This document shows positions 23,176 through 33,908 of a stretch of DNA of 64,000 bases, one piece after another (position 1 is the first letter of the stretch; each line of letters starts with the position of its first letter). Made by a program: the position numbers and the translations under genes. The DNA comes from Saprolegnia diclina VS20 (taxonomy: Eukaryota; Oomycota; Saprolegniomycetes; Saprolegniales; Saprolegniaceae). The stretch is from assembly GCF_000281045.1 (NCBI RefSeq), contig NW_008246091.1, positions 419,474-483,473 on the forward strand. The letters run 5' to 3'. The notes under the pieces were generated by a model. The model did no database searches. It had not been told where the DNA came from and was given only the letters and a program-made list of their open reading frames with translations.

Positions 23176-23631
23176 CTAGCGTGTCGTTAGCGCCGCGTTA
23201 TCAATGAAGATGAGCGTACCCGCGACAATGCCCATGCCGATAAACATGAGCGGCGCAAACATGTCCATCTGGAACACCGACTGCGTGCTCGTCATCGCAA
23301 TCAAGATGGCCACAATGGCCACGATCGCCATAAAGGCGACGCCAAACAGCGAAAGCAGCATCGAGCCTTCTTGCACGACGAGGTGGTTGAACTGCGCGTC
23401 GTCGGCCATGGGCTCGTCGGCCAGCGCAGCGAGCTCGTCGACGTCGTCCGTCATGGTCGTCTCCGAAACAACCGCCGTCGACGCAGTGTTGCGCGCGGTG
23501 GGCAGCTCGCGCGACCGGTCTTGCTCGCCACCGAGGCCGCGCGTCGCATACCTATAGAGAAGCGCGGTGCCGGTGGCGGCGCCCGCGACCGCGACGATGC
23601 AGATGACGGTCCGTGCCCAGCTGCTGCTCAT
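23176..23631 (-). CDS. Small membrane protein of unknown function
   Basis: A 151-residue protein with an N-terminal membrane anchor (about 6-25, TVICIVAVAGAATGTALLY), a polar acidic middle, and two adjacent helices near the C-terminus (about 90-115 and 122-142). I recognise no family. The chosen ATG at 23631 starts just before the first helix; the frame is open further upstream. The stop is 5 bases from the next start codon on the same strand, so the two genes may share a transcript or be parts of one mis-split gene. Confidence 0.6.
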   Translation of the reverse strand: MSSSWARTVICIVAVAGAATGTALLYRYATRGLGGEQDRSRELPTARNTASTAVVSETTMTDDVDELAALADEPMADDAQFNHLVVQEGSMLLSLFGVAFMAIVAIVAILIAMTSTQSVFQMDMFAPLMFIGMGIVAGTLIFIDNAALTTR

Positions 23632-24359
23632 CGCTCGTCGCCACACGGCGAAATCGAATTCGCTGTTGATGCGACAGCAGATATCTCTCCAAGTCGATAC
23701 CACCAATCTATGCGTTTTTACAGGTTTTGCAGAGCATAAAACCAGCCAATCGTGCGTCGCACGTGCGCAACGGACCAATCAACGACGAGCACAACCGGTT
23801 GAAAGATCGCCAACCGCCACCTTGCACAATTGGAGGTGGCGGCGAGTGACACGTGAGCGTCAGCGCCGACGCAACGACTCGCTTAGAACTAGGCCGCAAC
23901 AGTCACATCATGGAAGGATCCGGGCTAAGATCTAGGGTTGCAATGCTGGCGCGTGTGCCCACGGCGCCAAGTTGATGCTCTCCGAAACGTATGCATCAAC
24001 GGTGGCGCACACGATACTGTCATCCAGGGCATTGATGCACTCCCTTGGGCCTTAGAGTGACGCTAGCTGAGCCCATTCGAAATGTTCGCGGTCCTCTCGA
24101 GCGCGGACTGAGATCCATCGTCCAAGATCTGTGTTCTGATTTGCATGCGTCTCTCCATGCCGACAGCTACGCTGCCGACACGTGCATCTTGACGCTTGCC
24201 TTGTCGGGCGAGCCTTCTTGGTCAAAGACACGTGAAAGCACCGGCGGTTGGCTACTGCTTGCGGCGCGAAAAATGTGCATTCGCACCTTGGTCGCACTGG
24301 ACAGGGCGAGATTGCCTGTCAGAATTCCGATGGGCGTTGGGAAAGCTGCAGTTCGAAAG
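23632..24359. other. Intergenic region
   Basis: About 730 bases between divergent genes; no coding frame with recognisable features. A GGAGGTGGCGGC patch near 23831 is the only local composition bias seen. Confidence 0.5.
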
Positions 24360-25037
24360 ATGCGAGTGTACCTCACAGTGCTGCTGGCAGCATCCGCCGT
24401 GCGCGGGAACGACAACGTCACGACGACAGCGCCACCGCCGAGCACGACGCCGCCATCGGTCATTACGTTTCCCCCGCGCACGACGCTGCCGCCCGCAGTC
24501 GTATCTTGGCCGCCACCGTCGCCGAGCGCAATACCGTTCGAGACACCATTGTCACCGACGACGAGCCCAGACAGCGTAGAGGGCATGCCAACCATCGTTG
24601 TCGTCTCCACGGAGCGTCCATCCAAGCAAAGCAGACCCAACTCCACCTCGTCCTCCTCATTGTCGTCGGGAGGTACACTGCATTTCTACGAGGCGTTATT
24701 TTCTCAAGGATGATCGATAGGCCAGTCGCACAAGACGCTGTACGTACTGCTGGGCTTTGGCCTCGCCGTGTTTGTACTTGGTATGCTTTTCGTGCTCATT
24801 TGCTCGCTCTACAAGAAGAAGATGAAGATTCTGCGCCTCCGAGCGCTCCAGCACGCGTCAAACTCGCGTCAGGAAGCGAGCGACGCCACCGAGTTTGCAC
24901 GCATGCCAAGCCCGAAAGCCAAGCGCGTGTCGTTCGAAGTCCGAAGCACGCTCTCGTCCGAGCCCCGGTCGTCAGTCAACCCAGGAAATAGGCTGCCACC
25001 ATTGACTGCCGAAAGTGCGACTCATCATCATTTGTAA
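24360..25037 (+). CDS. Single-pass surface protein with Thr/Pro/Ser-rich ectodomain
   Basis: A 209-residue type I membrane protein. Signal peptide at 1-16 (MRVYLTVLLAASAVRG), a mucin-like ectodomain of about 90 residues rich in Thr, Pro and Ser (probable O-glycosylation), a membrane helix (about 112-134, LYVLLGFGLAVFVLGMLFVL) followed by a KKK stop-transfer patch, and a basic cytosolic tail of about 75 residues. Intron 24673-24720 joins SSGG to QSHKTLY in frame. No enzyme domain; a wall-linked or sensor protein is possible. The start at 24360 is the ATG that opens the signal peptide. Confidence 0.72.
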
Positions 25038-25438
25038 ACAAAAAACGAAACAATCCGCTCGTCCATGCTAATCAAGGAGGTAAAATAGTTCGATACACGC
25101 GTGTGGATTTCACACAAATACAGTATCCACGAACGCGTTACCCAAGTAAGCTTACACTAGTACACTGTATTCCAATCGACCAAAAGCAAAGTACTGCAGC
25201 TCGAGTTTACTGAGGAGATTCCCGCGTGTGGACGACTCCCATACTACTATCTTCTTCGTCTGGGCACAAGGACGTAGAGCTGGACGTAGTCGATCCTAGT
25301 TGCTTTTCATGGCTCTGACGTGGTGTCGGGTTGTGGCCGCGGGTTGTTGGGGGCAAATGGACCGAGAATGATTGCGCTCGTCAACAAAAATGGTTTGCGA
25401 GGACAATCATTCGCTCTTGCTGAGATTGCATCGGGCTG
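25038..25438. other. Intergenic region
   Basis: About 400 AT-richer bases separating two plus-strand genes; nothing recognisable. Confidence 0.5.
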
Positions 25439-26584
25439 ATGCATTCTCCAATTTGCCTTGTCATGGTCACGTTTGCCGTCTCGTCCGTGAAGCGCAACGT
25501 CTGCAAAGAAGCTCCAACCGACGGTCAGCCGGTCACGACGCTCAAGGAGTTTGCCAAAGAAGGCTGCAAGGACATTGTCCAAGCCACCAACCTCGGGCCT
25601 GTCGTCGCGTCGAAAAGTGGCTTTGTGCGCGGTGTCATTGAAGCGTACAACAACCACCACGACCTCGTGCTCCGACCAGACGATATTTGGCTCGCGATTT
25701 CGATCCAGTTTGGTCTGTACGTCGATGGCAACGCCGAAGAGCTTCGCTCGTCGCTCGTCAAGCACGAAAGCAAGAAGGAACTTACTGTCACGACTGCTGG
25801 CAGCCTTTACTCGGTCGACTTTGGCGCGCTCTCCAGACAAATGGTCGACAAGATGGACGAGCACCTCGTGGACCCGAGCCTCAAGCACTGGGTGCTTCCG
25901 TCCTTCTCGACAACGACCGACCACGACGTCATCGTCGGCAGCGTCGTGCTCATGGCCACGATGAAGAAGTACTTCGGCTTCAAGATTTGCCTCGGCTGCG
26001 GTCTTCCGCATGTGACGCTCCTCGGCACTGTGGACGATTGGCAAGACATTCGTCGTCGCCTCGACAAGCTCTCAGCTTATGGCAAGCGCATGCAGCAGTG
26101 GACGACGATGCTGGCGCCGATTCTCGATCAGTTTGTGGCGGCGGCACAAGGCCAGGCGGACGTTGCGTTCTGGGACCGCATCTGCAGCCACAAAGGCGGC
26201 GGCTCGGGTCCGAGCTACCTCAACGGCTGGATCAGCGTCTTTTGTGTCTTCAACGACAAAGGCCAGTGGCAAGGCGACAAGATGACCGACAGAGTGCTGC
26301 AACGCAAGCCCGACGCAGAGATGCATACAGGAGGCATTCCTTATCATTACGTCGACGTCACGTACGACTTTCCGCTCGTCGACATGCAAGACATTCCGCC
26401 CGGGTACCTTACCGTCGACGTGACGATCGACGACAACGGGACCGAGTACAAGGCGCTCATGTTTGCGGGGCACATGGCCTACAGCATTGGTGACAACAAG
26501 GCGTCGATCGCACCGTCGCTGAGCTGGGCGATTGCGCTCAAGAACGGCGAGCCGGCACCCGAGGAAACCAACCCATTTGCATAG
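25439..26584 (+). CDS. DUF4419-family protein
   Basis: A 381-residue single-exon protein that matches the DUF4419 family, common in oomycetes and fungi and of unknown function. Family-type blocks: FVRGVIEAYNNHHDLVLRP then DDIWLAISIQF, NAEELRSSLVKHESKK, LPSFSTTTDHD, CGLPHVTLLGTVDDWQDI, SGPSYLNGWISVFCVF and a C-terminal MFAGHMAYSI. The usual family length is about 350-450 residues, so it looks complete. The first residues (MHSPICLVMVTFAVSS) are weakly hydrophobic and could be a poor signal peptide or anchor. No neighbour gives a clue to its role. Confidence 0.85.
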   Translation: MHSPICLVMVTFAVSSVKRNVCKEAPTDGQPVTTLKEFAKEGCKDIVQATNLGPVVASKSGFVRGVIEAYNNHHDLVLRPDDIWLAISIQFGLYVDGNAEELRSSLVKHESKKELTVTTAGSLYSVDFGALSRQMVDKMDEHLVDPSLKHWVLPSFSTTTDHDVIVGSVVLMATMKKYFGFKICLGCGLPHVTLLGTVDDWQDIRRRLDKLSAYGKRMQQWTTMLAPILDQFVAAAQGQADVAFWDRICSHKGGGSGPSYLNGWISVFCVFNDKGQWQGDKMTDRVLQRKPDAEMHTGGIPYHYVDVTYDFPLVDMQDIPPGYLTVDVTIDDNGTEYKALMFAGHMAYSIGDNKASIAPSLSWAIALKNGEPAPEETNPFA

Positions 26585-26734
26585 TGAGACTGAGTGAGAG
26601 CTATCCAAAAGCATTTTTTAATATGCTTGATTTGAACATGTGCTCGATTCAAGTGACTGCTTTTGTACCACATGTAGTATGTGGCAAGGGTGAGGGTAAT
26701 AAAAAGCTTTTTTTAATGATGTGGGCAGGTTCAA

Positions 26735-26945
26735 GGGCTGGATCAACGGCATGGTCGCTTGGTTCGCCGTGGATTTGTTGGAGAACGCTTGTGACTGCGC
26801 CACGTCATAATCCCAATCTGTGTCATAAAAGGGTGGCTCGTATCGCCACCATACTATTATCAAAACGGCGTTTCTCGCTATCACCGCATTTTGACAAAAA
26901 TATTATAATATTTTGTCAATTCAATCAATTAGTTTGACGGGACCT
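26735..26945. repeat. Diverged direct repeat, copy 1
   Basis: About 210 AT-rich bases that recur in the same orientation at 27390-27605. Shared blocks include GCGCCACGTCA, ATCTGTGT(C/T)ATAAAAGGG, TTTTGACAAAA, ATTTTGTCA and a final ACCTAAC. The ATAAAAGGG block looks like a TATA-type element. Confidence 0.6.
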
Positions 26946-26990
26946 AACCCTGGACCACACGACAAGTGAGTCGCTGGGTTGTACGATCCA

Positions 26991-27260
26991 TTAAGCGCGA
27001 TGTGCCGCCTTGGCCTCGGCCACGTAGCGCAAACGTTCGGCTTCGTCGATGGGAAAGGCCGCCAGAAGCACGCGCTTGAAGGTGTTGTCGTTCTGAATGT
27101 GGAACGCGCTCGTCAGAAAGTTGACCACGCGCTGCGCGCGATCTTGTTGGGTCGGGACGCGACCGCGGCTCCTCGATGACAGCGCTGGTCACTTCCCAAC
27201 GAGTGTACTGATGCCGTGGTCGTTGCGGTGGACGCTATTTGGGTACCAGGCAAATTCGAC
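26991..27260 (-). pseudogene. Coding-looking fragment with an internal stop
   Basis: Between the two direct repeats, the minus strand reads one frame with protein-like composition: VEFAWYPNSVHRNDHGIS, then a TGA at 27189-27191, then RVVNFLTSAFHIQND and RYVAEAKAAHRA to a TAA. No ATG opens it. It may be a decayed gene or internal exons whose stop is removed by an intron of about 67 nt ending in GCGCAG. Family not recognised. Confidence 0.3.
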
Positions 27261-27389
27261 TTCTATCTTCTCACTGCCTCTCTCACGTCGTTTTCCCCTA
27301 CTGCCTGCACTTGAAGCACGCACTCTGGTGTCCAGACCGCATCACCACATTGCCCAAGCCGGTACGATGGCCAAAGACCGGCTGAAATG

Positions 27390-27605
27390 GTGCCTAGAGC
27401 TGGCTTGGACGTCGTGGAGCGGTGTGACCGTATATCGCCTTCCTCGCCGTCTGTGGCCGCGCCACGTCAGAGCCCAAATCTGTGTTATAAAAGGGTTTGC
27501 CATTTCTATGACATACATATATTCAATCATTTTTTATAGTTACCACCGCTTTTTGACAAAATCGATCGTTTTGTCATTTTCGTTGACTAATTGGACGTCA
27601 CCTAA
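27390..27605. repeat. Diverged direct repeat, copy 2
   Basis: Second copy of the element at 26735-26945, about 660 bases downstream, just before the DEAD-box helicase gene. The blocks keep the same order and orientation; estimated by eye at roughly 70-75% similarity. Confidence 0.6.
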
Positions 27606-27815
27606 CGCGTCGAGAAGTCCAACGACGATCTTGTTTCGAGCATTGATGTTGCGCGACCAGCACATCAGGTAAGGCTCGTGCGCACGCAACGACATATATG
27701 CCTTGTAGACGCCTTGAGCGCACGATCCACTTACTCGGCGAACAGCGCTTATGTTGCATGTCCCATGATCAAGTTGGGTGTTTCTAACGCTCTGTGTTCC
27801 ATACGCCAATTCCAG

Positions 27816-29750
27816 ATGCAATTCGCGGACCTGCCGCTGCCGGCGCCGGTGCAGGCGAGTCTTCGAGCCTGCGGCTTCCATGTCCCGTCGCCGATCCAGG
27901 CCAAGGCGCTGCCGATCGCTCTCTTTGGGAACGACCTCATTGCGCAGGCCAAGTCGGGCATGGGCAAGACGCTCGTCTTTGCGACAGTGGCCATCGATCT
28001 CGTCCATCGTTCGAGCACGAGCTGGGCTGTCATGCTGGCGCCGACGCGCGAGATTGCGCTGCAAATCCAGCATGTGTTGCAGTCATTGCTCGCACCGATT
28101 CCAAGCTTGGACGTTACCATGGTCGTTGCATGCATAGGTGGGCTGCCCATCGACACGGACGAAGCGAACCTCCGGCGCAAGACGACACGGCTCGTCGTGG
28201 GCACGCCCGGTCGTCTCAAGTCGCTCGTTCAGCGCAAGAGCCTCCTTGCCGACCAAGTTCATCTCCTCGTGCTCGACGAAGTCGACAAGCTGCTTCAACC
28301 CGACTTTGAAGCCGACGTACGATCCATCATGAGCTGCTTTAGCTGGACGAACGCCATTCATTTTAGATGCGATTTATCCTCTCGGCGCTGCCAACCTCCA
28401 AGCAAGTACGTGTCCATTCCTACGTCTTGATGGTCATCACCTTCATATAGACGATCGCTTGCTCGGCCACGTTCACGCCCGACCAGCTAGCCGACCTCGC
28501 ACGGCAAATGCATCATCCGCAGGTGCGCACGTCCACGTCGACCTCACATGCACTCATGGAAGCCTTGCATCAGTTTGTTTGCGTGCGCGGACCCAACGTT
28601 GTCACGACCGAGTACGTCCAGGCCGACGACACGGCCGCATGGCGCGACCGCGAGGCCAACGCGGCGCCCGAGGTCTGGCTGCGCGGCGTGCAGCAGCGCT
28701 ACGTGCTTTTGGATCCATCGAGAAAGGAAGAGTTGCATGTCGTCAAGCAGGAGCAGCTCACGAGCCTCCTCACGCGCCAGCCGTTCCACCAGTGCATCGT
28801 CTTCTCCAACGACAAGTTTCGGTGCGAAGACGACCGCTGCATTCTCTCAAGTAGCTTCCTTGTAGCGCCGAGACGGTCGCGGCGGCGCTCTCGACCAGCG
28901 GGTTTCCTGCCGAGTGCATCACGAGTGCGCAGAGCCAAGAGCAGCGCACGGCCGCCATGGACCGCTTCCGGGCGTTTGGAGTGCGCATTCTTGTATCGAC
29001 CGATCTCACGGCGCGAGGCATTGACGTGGACCGCGTCAACCTTGTGGTACGGTTCGACGTGGATCGTCGACACTAGGATATGGATGGTTCGTAGATCAAT
29101 TTGGAGCTGCCGCGGGACCCGGCGACGTATTTGCACCGCGTTGGTCGCGCGGGGCGCTTTGGGGGACACATATCCTTTGCACGAATCTTCTTGGTTATGG
29201 GTTTTGTATATGGATGAGGGACCTTGACGATATGTACGGCGTCGCAGTGACGCTGCTTGGGACAAAGGAGCTCGCCGCAGTCGAAGCCCTCGCAAAGCTC
29301 TTCAAGATGAAGATTACCGAGCTCGACTCTCACTGCGCCGTGACGCCCGACGTGGAAGACGACCACGAGCAAGGCTTGTACGCGCACACGGACCTTCCAG
29401 AGGAGCTGTACCAGCGCAACCCGACCCCGCTTCCCCCCGTGCTACCGTTGCTGCCAACGGAATTTGTCGCCGTAGAGTCGATCGAGGTCGTCGCCAAGCA
29501 GGCCGATCAACCGCGGTCACGGCCGACCCAGGCTCGGGAACTTCAAGCCCTGAAAACGAGCCAAGACGACAAAGCAGGCGCCGTCCATACACCCTTCCTT
29601 CGCGACGGAAGCGCCACTAACAATGTCCTTGCCAAGGAGGACCCTGCCGCCAACGATCACGAAGAGATGGTCGAGAAGCCGTGGACGCCGTCGCCGGCCT
29701 ACGAAGACGAGGAAGCGCAGTACGAAGCCTGGTGTCGAGCATTTCGATAG
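27816..29750 (+). CDS. DEAD-box RNA helicase, DDX20 (Gemin3)-like
   Basis: A 559-residue ATP-dependent RNA helicase. Six exons; introns 28317-28366, 28406-28450, 28822-28865, 29047-29094 and the U12-type 29170-29237. Motifs: Q motif PSPIQ (Gln28), Walker A AKSGMGKT (45-52), APTRE, TPGR, motif II DEVD (154-157) instead of [22 protein letters not shown] and [11 protein letters not shown]. The DEVD box, the FVCVRGPN-type linker and the order of blocks fit DDX20, the SMN-complex helicase of snRNP assembly, though other DEAD subfamilies are possible. The 170-residue C-terminus is acidic and ends in [13 protein letters not shown]. Assembly needs all five introns to keep the frame. Confidence 0.85.
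29170..29237 (+). other. U12-type AT-AC intron in the helicase gene
   Basis: A 68-nt segment starting ATATCCTTT, the exact minor-spliceosome AT-AC donor, with branch site CCTTGAC whose A is 10 nt before the end, and terminating TAC. Removal joins RAGRFGGH to GVAVTLLG in phase 0; retention gives a stop (TGA). No GT-AG alternative keeps the frame. Confidence 0.85.
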
Positions 29751-29826
29751 CTTGGGTATCCACCTCGTAAGATGGAGAGACATAGGTAGTTTGACCACTA
29801 TAAGTAAGAAGGGGGGGAAAGACACG

Positions 29827-30552
29827 CTACGTGTCGAAGTCCACGAGTTGCCGGACGGCCGTGCTGCCATTGTGGCGGCGGATGGGCGACGAATCGGGGC
29901 TCGAATCGTCGTCTTCCTCATCCTCAATCTCGAAGCTCTTGCTGTTGCGCTTCATCATCGGGGAACCAAACTCGTCGGCGTTGGGGGTCGGGCGCGGCCG
30001 GCAGCCCGGCTCGATGCGACCAAAGCCTTGCGGCTGCCACTCGAAGCCGCTTTGTCGAGGTGACTCCTGGAGGTCGTCGTCGTCGTCGTCTTCGTACATG
30101 GCATGATGCTCGGACGCGAGCGAGAGGAGCGTGCAGACCTCGCGCGTCGGGGGCGCTTCCTTCGTGAGGATGGTGTAGGCTACGAGCCCGAGCAAGATCG
30201 CAGCCACGCGCAGGAGCACGACGTTCCACGAAGGCAGCATGATGGAGACGAGGATCACGTCGACCACGCCAGCGGCGGCGAGGAAGGGATGCATCTTCCG
30301 CAGCGTCGACCGGAGCATGAGACTTGTCTTGGCGAGGAGGGCAAATGGGTTCTGAATGATACGTTGGTCGTCGATACTCAATATAAGGATATTCGAGTAA
30401 AAGGCGCGCTTGGGTACAGAATATTGCGACCACGACGGGACGACACGCGAGATATATTCATATTGGACCGTTGCGAAGCGCGCCTGGTTGTTGAGAGCTT
30501 CGACATTTGCACCTAAATTAGAAAAGGGAAGATATGTCAATATTGCGTCCAT
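29827..30552 (-). CDS. Membrane protein of unknown function with acidic tail
   Basis: A 241-residue frame. Residues about 85-150 contain two hydrophobic segments (AAAGVVDVILVSIML and VVLLRVAAILLGLVAYTIL) after an NPFALLAKTSLMLRS block; the C-terminal 90 residues are polar with Asp/Glu runs and SP sites. A 66-nt in-frame GTACCC...CATTCAG segment (residues about 47-68) may be an intron, since that stretch (VPKRAFYSNIL...) is the least protein-like part. The topology is loosely like PRA1/reticulon-type two-helix proteins but no signature is present. Divergent from the S28 peptidase, 227 bases away. Confidence 0.6.
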   Translation of the reverse strand: MDAILTYLPFSNLGANVEALNNQARFATVQYEYISRVVPSWSQYSVPKRAFYSNILILSIDDQRIIQNPFALLAKTSLMLRSTLRKMHPFLAAAGVVDVILVSIMLPSWNVVLLRVAAILLGLVAYTILTKEAPPTREVCTLLSLASEHHAMYEDDDDDDLQESPRQSGFEWQPQGFGRIEPGCRPRPTPNADEFGSPMMKRNSKSFEIEDEEDDDSSPDSSPIRRHNGSTAVRQLVDFDT

Positions 30553-30779
30553 ATGGTCACCCAGCTGGTGCGCACGGCGGTGGCTGCTGAGCCCGCTGGC
30601 AGCTGCACGACCACAGTCGACGACCTGGGTTCTTCGGCCGGCAGATCAGCGCTTGTGGCAAGTTGAACTCCGTTGCGCAATATTCGAGCGTTCATTGGCC
30701 AAAACTGGCTGTAAATCCTTGGCGACAGCCAATCCGCACGTTGCAAGGACTCTGGCCGTCGCTCTGGTCGCATTTGCCC

Positions 30780-32582
30780 ATGAGCAGCGCCAACATCGAG
30801 TCGCAGCCGCTGCTTCCCGAGCGGACGTCGCTCCGCCAGCAGCGCACAATCAACTGTGAGCTCATGGCTTACGACCGCATGCACGCTCATGGTGCTGCGA
30901 CAAAGTAGGGTCCATCTTCGTGCCAGTCTGCCTTGGCATCAGCCTCATTTGCGTCGGGCAGCTCGTGCTGAGCGTCGTGCACAACTCGCTCGGCAGCGCA
31001 GAGACGTTCACGGAGCCCGCGCACTTCTTGTCGCCGCGGCCATCCACGGCCAACTGCTCGCTGCATTGGTTTGACCAGCGCGTGGACCACTTTAGCACGC
31101 TCAACACCACGTACGCGCAGGTATTACATCATGTTTCATACCTGCTTGTCGCCAGAACTGGACGGACGGCGTAGCGCTACTACGTACACGATGCGTTCTG
31201 GAAGCGTAAGGCCGACGGTCACAAGGCGGACGGCCCGATCCTCTTCTACTGCGGCAACGAGGGCGACGTGACGCTGTACGTCAACAACACGGGCTTGATG
31301 TGGGAAAACGCCGAGGCGCTCGGCGCGGCCTTGATCTTTGCCGAGCACCGCTACTTTGGTGCGTCGTCTCGATCGTACGACACATACTGACACTGTTCTG
31401 GTGCAGGCGAGAGCCGCCCGTTTGGCGCCAACCAGATGCAGCACTTGGCCTACTTGACGCACGAACAGGCGCTGGCCGACTACGCTGTGCTGCTCCGGGC
31501 GTTCCAGACGTCGCGCAACTCGTCGTCGCCGGTCATTGCACTCGGCGGCAGCTACGGTGGCATGCTCGCATCATGGTTCCGCATGAAGTACCCGGGCACG
31601 ATCACCGGTGCCATTGCGGTACACCAAATGGCATCAACCGCGTGCACACCGACTCATGTTGTCGACTGCGTAGGCATCCGCCCCGATCCTTGGCTTCCCC
31701 AAAGGCTACCCCGAGCACTTTACAGGTGAAAAGTACTGGCAAGTCGTGACGCACGATGCGACGCCGGCAGCGGGCGCTGCGCCGACGTGCGAAGCCAACG
31801 TCCGGGCGTCGTGGCCGCTGTTGTTTGCGACAGCGCAGACAGAGACTGGTCGCCGCCAGCTGGGCGAGATTTTTCGCCTGTGCCGACCACTCCAGACGGC
31901 AGCGGACGCCGAGACGCTGGCCATGGGGCTCCTCATGGCGTGGGACACGATGGCGATGGGCAACTTTCCGTTTCCGTCGAGCTACCTCACGGGCGGCGCC
32001 GCCGACCTCCCGGCGTACCCTGTCCGCGCGGCGTGCGACGTCATGGCGACGTCGACGAATGCCTCGACGCTCTTGCCGGCGATGCGCGACGCGGCCAATC
32101 TCTATTTGAACGCAACCAAAGACGTGCCTTGCTTTGCGTGGGACACCCAAGACTTTGACGGGCTCTGGGGCTACGTGTGGTGCTCGCAGATGCTGCCACA
32201 AGAGTCATATTTCGACACGGACGGCGTCCACGATATGTTTTGGCCGCGGTCGCTCTCGTTTGACCAAGTGGCTGCCGACTGCAAAGCGCGCTGGGGGGTG
32301 TCGCCGGACCCGGACTGGATCCGCACCTCCTACGGTGACCTCGAGACGATGCTAAAAGCGACGAGCAACATTGTGTTTTCGAATGGCGGCTACGACCCGT
32401 GGCGCTCCGGCGGCGTCCTCGCCAACCCGTGGAACCCCAGCATTGCGATCGTCGACATCCCGGAAGGCGCGCACCACCTGGATCTCTTCTTCAGCCACAA
32501 GGACGACCCGGTCTCGGTGCGCCACGCCCGGCATATTGAGCTTGATCACATTCGCCAATGGATCCGCACCTTTGACGCGTGA
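30780..32582 (+). CDS. Serine carboxypeptidase S28 (Pro-X carboxypeptidase-like)
   Basis: A 530-residue peptidase of family S28, which cleaves after proline in lysosome-like or extracellular compartments. Five exons; introns 30856-30908, 31121-31174, 31359-31406, 31619-31673. A type II anchor (about 28-47, FVPVCLGISLICVGQLVLSV) follows a cytosolic N-terminus with a QPLLPER dileucine-like sorting signal. Catalytic triad: Ser in GGSYGGMLASW, Asp in NGGYDPWRSGG, His in EGAHHLDLFF. Other family blocks are WFDQRVDHFS, GPILFYCGNEGD, EHRYFGESRPF and ASAPILGF, each completed across a splice junction. A membrane-anchored, endosome-targeted form is plausible. Confidence 0.92.
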
Positions 32583-32999
32583 ATCCCATAGGAACAGATT
32601 AACTACGAGTCGGATCCTGCTCTTGCAGAGTATGATTGATACATTGAGCTTTCGACCTGGGACCTCGGTCCGTACTGTAGTCTAGCCCTCGTGACATTAG
32701 CGTAACATAGCGGCGTGACTTTGACAAGGTATTACACCATGGTGGAGAAGGCTGCCGATCGCGAGCGATGCTGTAGCTGATAGAGCTCGTATCGACAGAC
32801 AGCAGCGTACCGATGCACAGGCCGCCGCGTTGTGTAAACGTCGCCTGGAGCGAATTAATAAAAATATTTTTCAGCACTAGATAGACCAGTTGTGATGCCG
32901 TTCCCTATTGCCAACTATCGCATTGGGTTTGCGTCCCCCAAGTCAAAACAACTGCTGTGATACAAGCCAACAGTGAGGACGTAGTTGCAGCTGTGAGAC
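32583..32999. other. Intergenic region up to arm B
   Basis: About 420 bases between the peptidase stop and the breakpoint of arm B. No gene or repeat seen; the junction sequence at 32990-33000 shows no terminal inverted repeat or obvious target duplication. Confidence 0.5.
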
Positions 33000-33150
33000 T
33001 CCAACTGCAACAAGTACCTCGTCAACCTGCGGACAGGCCATCTCTGTCAAAGTTCGATGGCGTCGCTGCTGACCGACAGAGGCAGACGCAGAGACAACAC
33101 TTGAGGAGCTTTCGATACAAAGGAAACGCGAGATCGTATCCTATCGTCGC

Positions 33151-33908
33151 CTACGCCTTGTACTGTCCGTTCGAGAGGCTGCAGCCAGGCGCCGGCGCCA
33201 TGGTCGGAGATGGCTTGTCGGCCTTGATGGCCTTGACGGCTTGGCCGTTGCCTTGCAGTGGCACGCAGTTTTCTATCGCAGAAAGGTCGTTGAGGCTGAC
33301 GTGCACGCAAGGAAGGAAGAGAGAACGTACTGTACACTTGCCACTGGGGCTGGTGCAGCGCGAGCCAGTAGAAGCGAAGCATGCAGCCGTCACCCGCGCA
33401 GCTCGAGTAGTCGACCGGCAGGTGGGCCGCGGGCTTTTGCGGAAAGTTCGTCGGGCAGTCGTCGTTCTGGAACACGCGCTTGTCGTCCAGCCATACCTCG
33501 CACGGACCCTATGCATGCAAGATGAGCCTCAAATCACCATGGCTTGTCTACCGTGTGGCTCGAGATGAAGCCTTCGCCCGTGTCGGGGTTCCGCCACGTC
33601 ATGGTGCCATCGGACGGGATCGTCTTCTTGGAGGCGTTCGGAAGCGAGTTGCCGCAGGCCGGCCCTTGGGGCTCGAGCATATCGCGGAGCGTCTTGAACT
33701 GGGACTGCGCCTTGAAGGCACTTGTAAAGGCCGCGACATTCTCTTGCGGCGAGCCGTCAAACTTGCCGGGCAGGTTGGCTTGGATCGTCGCCACGTACGT
33801 CGTACGCATGACGTTGAGCGAGAACTCGGCCGCGGGGTTGGACACGATGCCATGGCCGGCAACCAGCGCGAGCGAGATGCCGAGGGCAGAGCAGCGGAGC
33901 GGAAGCAT
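33151..33908 (-). CDS. Secreted copper oxygenase-like protein (AA17-type LPMO), copy B
   Basis: A 218-residue twin of the protein at 20173-20929, with introns 33509-33551 and 33273-33330 at identical positions. The signal peptide, mature N-terminal His19, His118 and aromatic segment are all kept. Differences seen: Pro31 to Leu, Val67 to Ala and Ala102 to Thr, none at candidate copper ligands. Two intact copies with divergent LRR partners suggest recent duplication or gene conversion with retained function. Confidence 0.75.
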
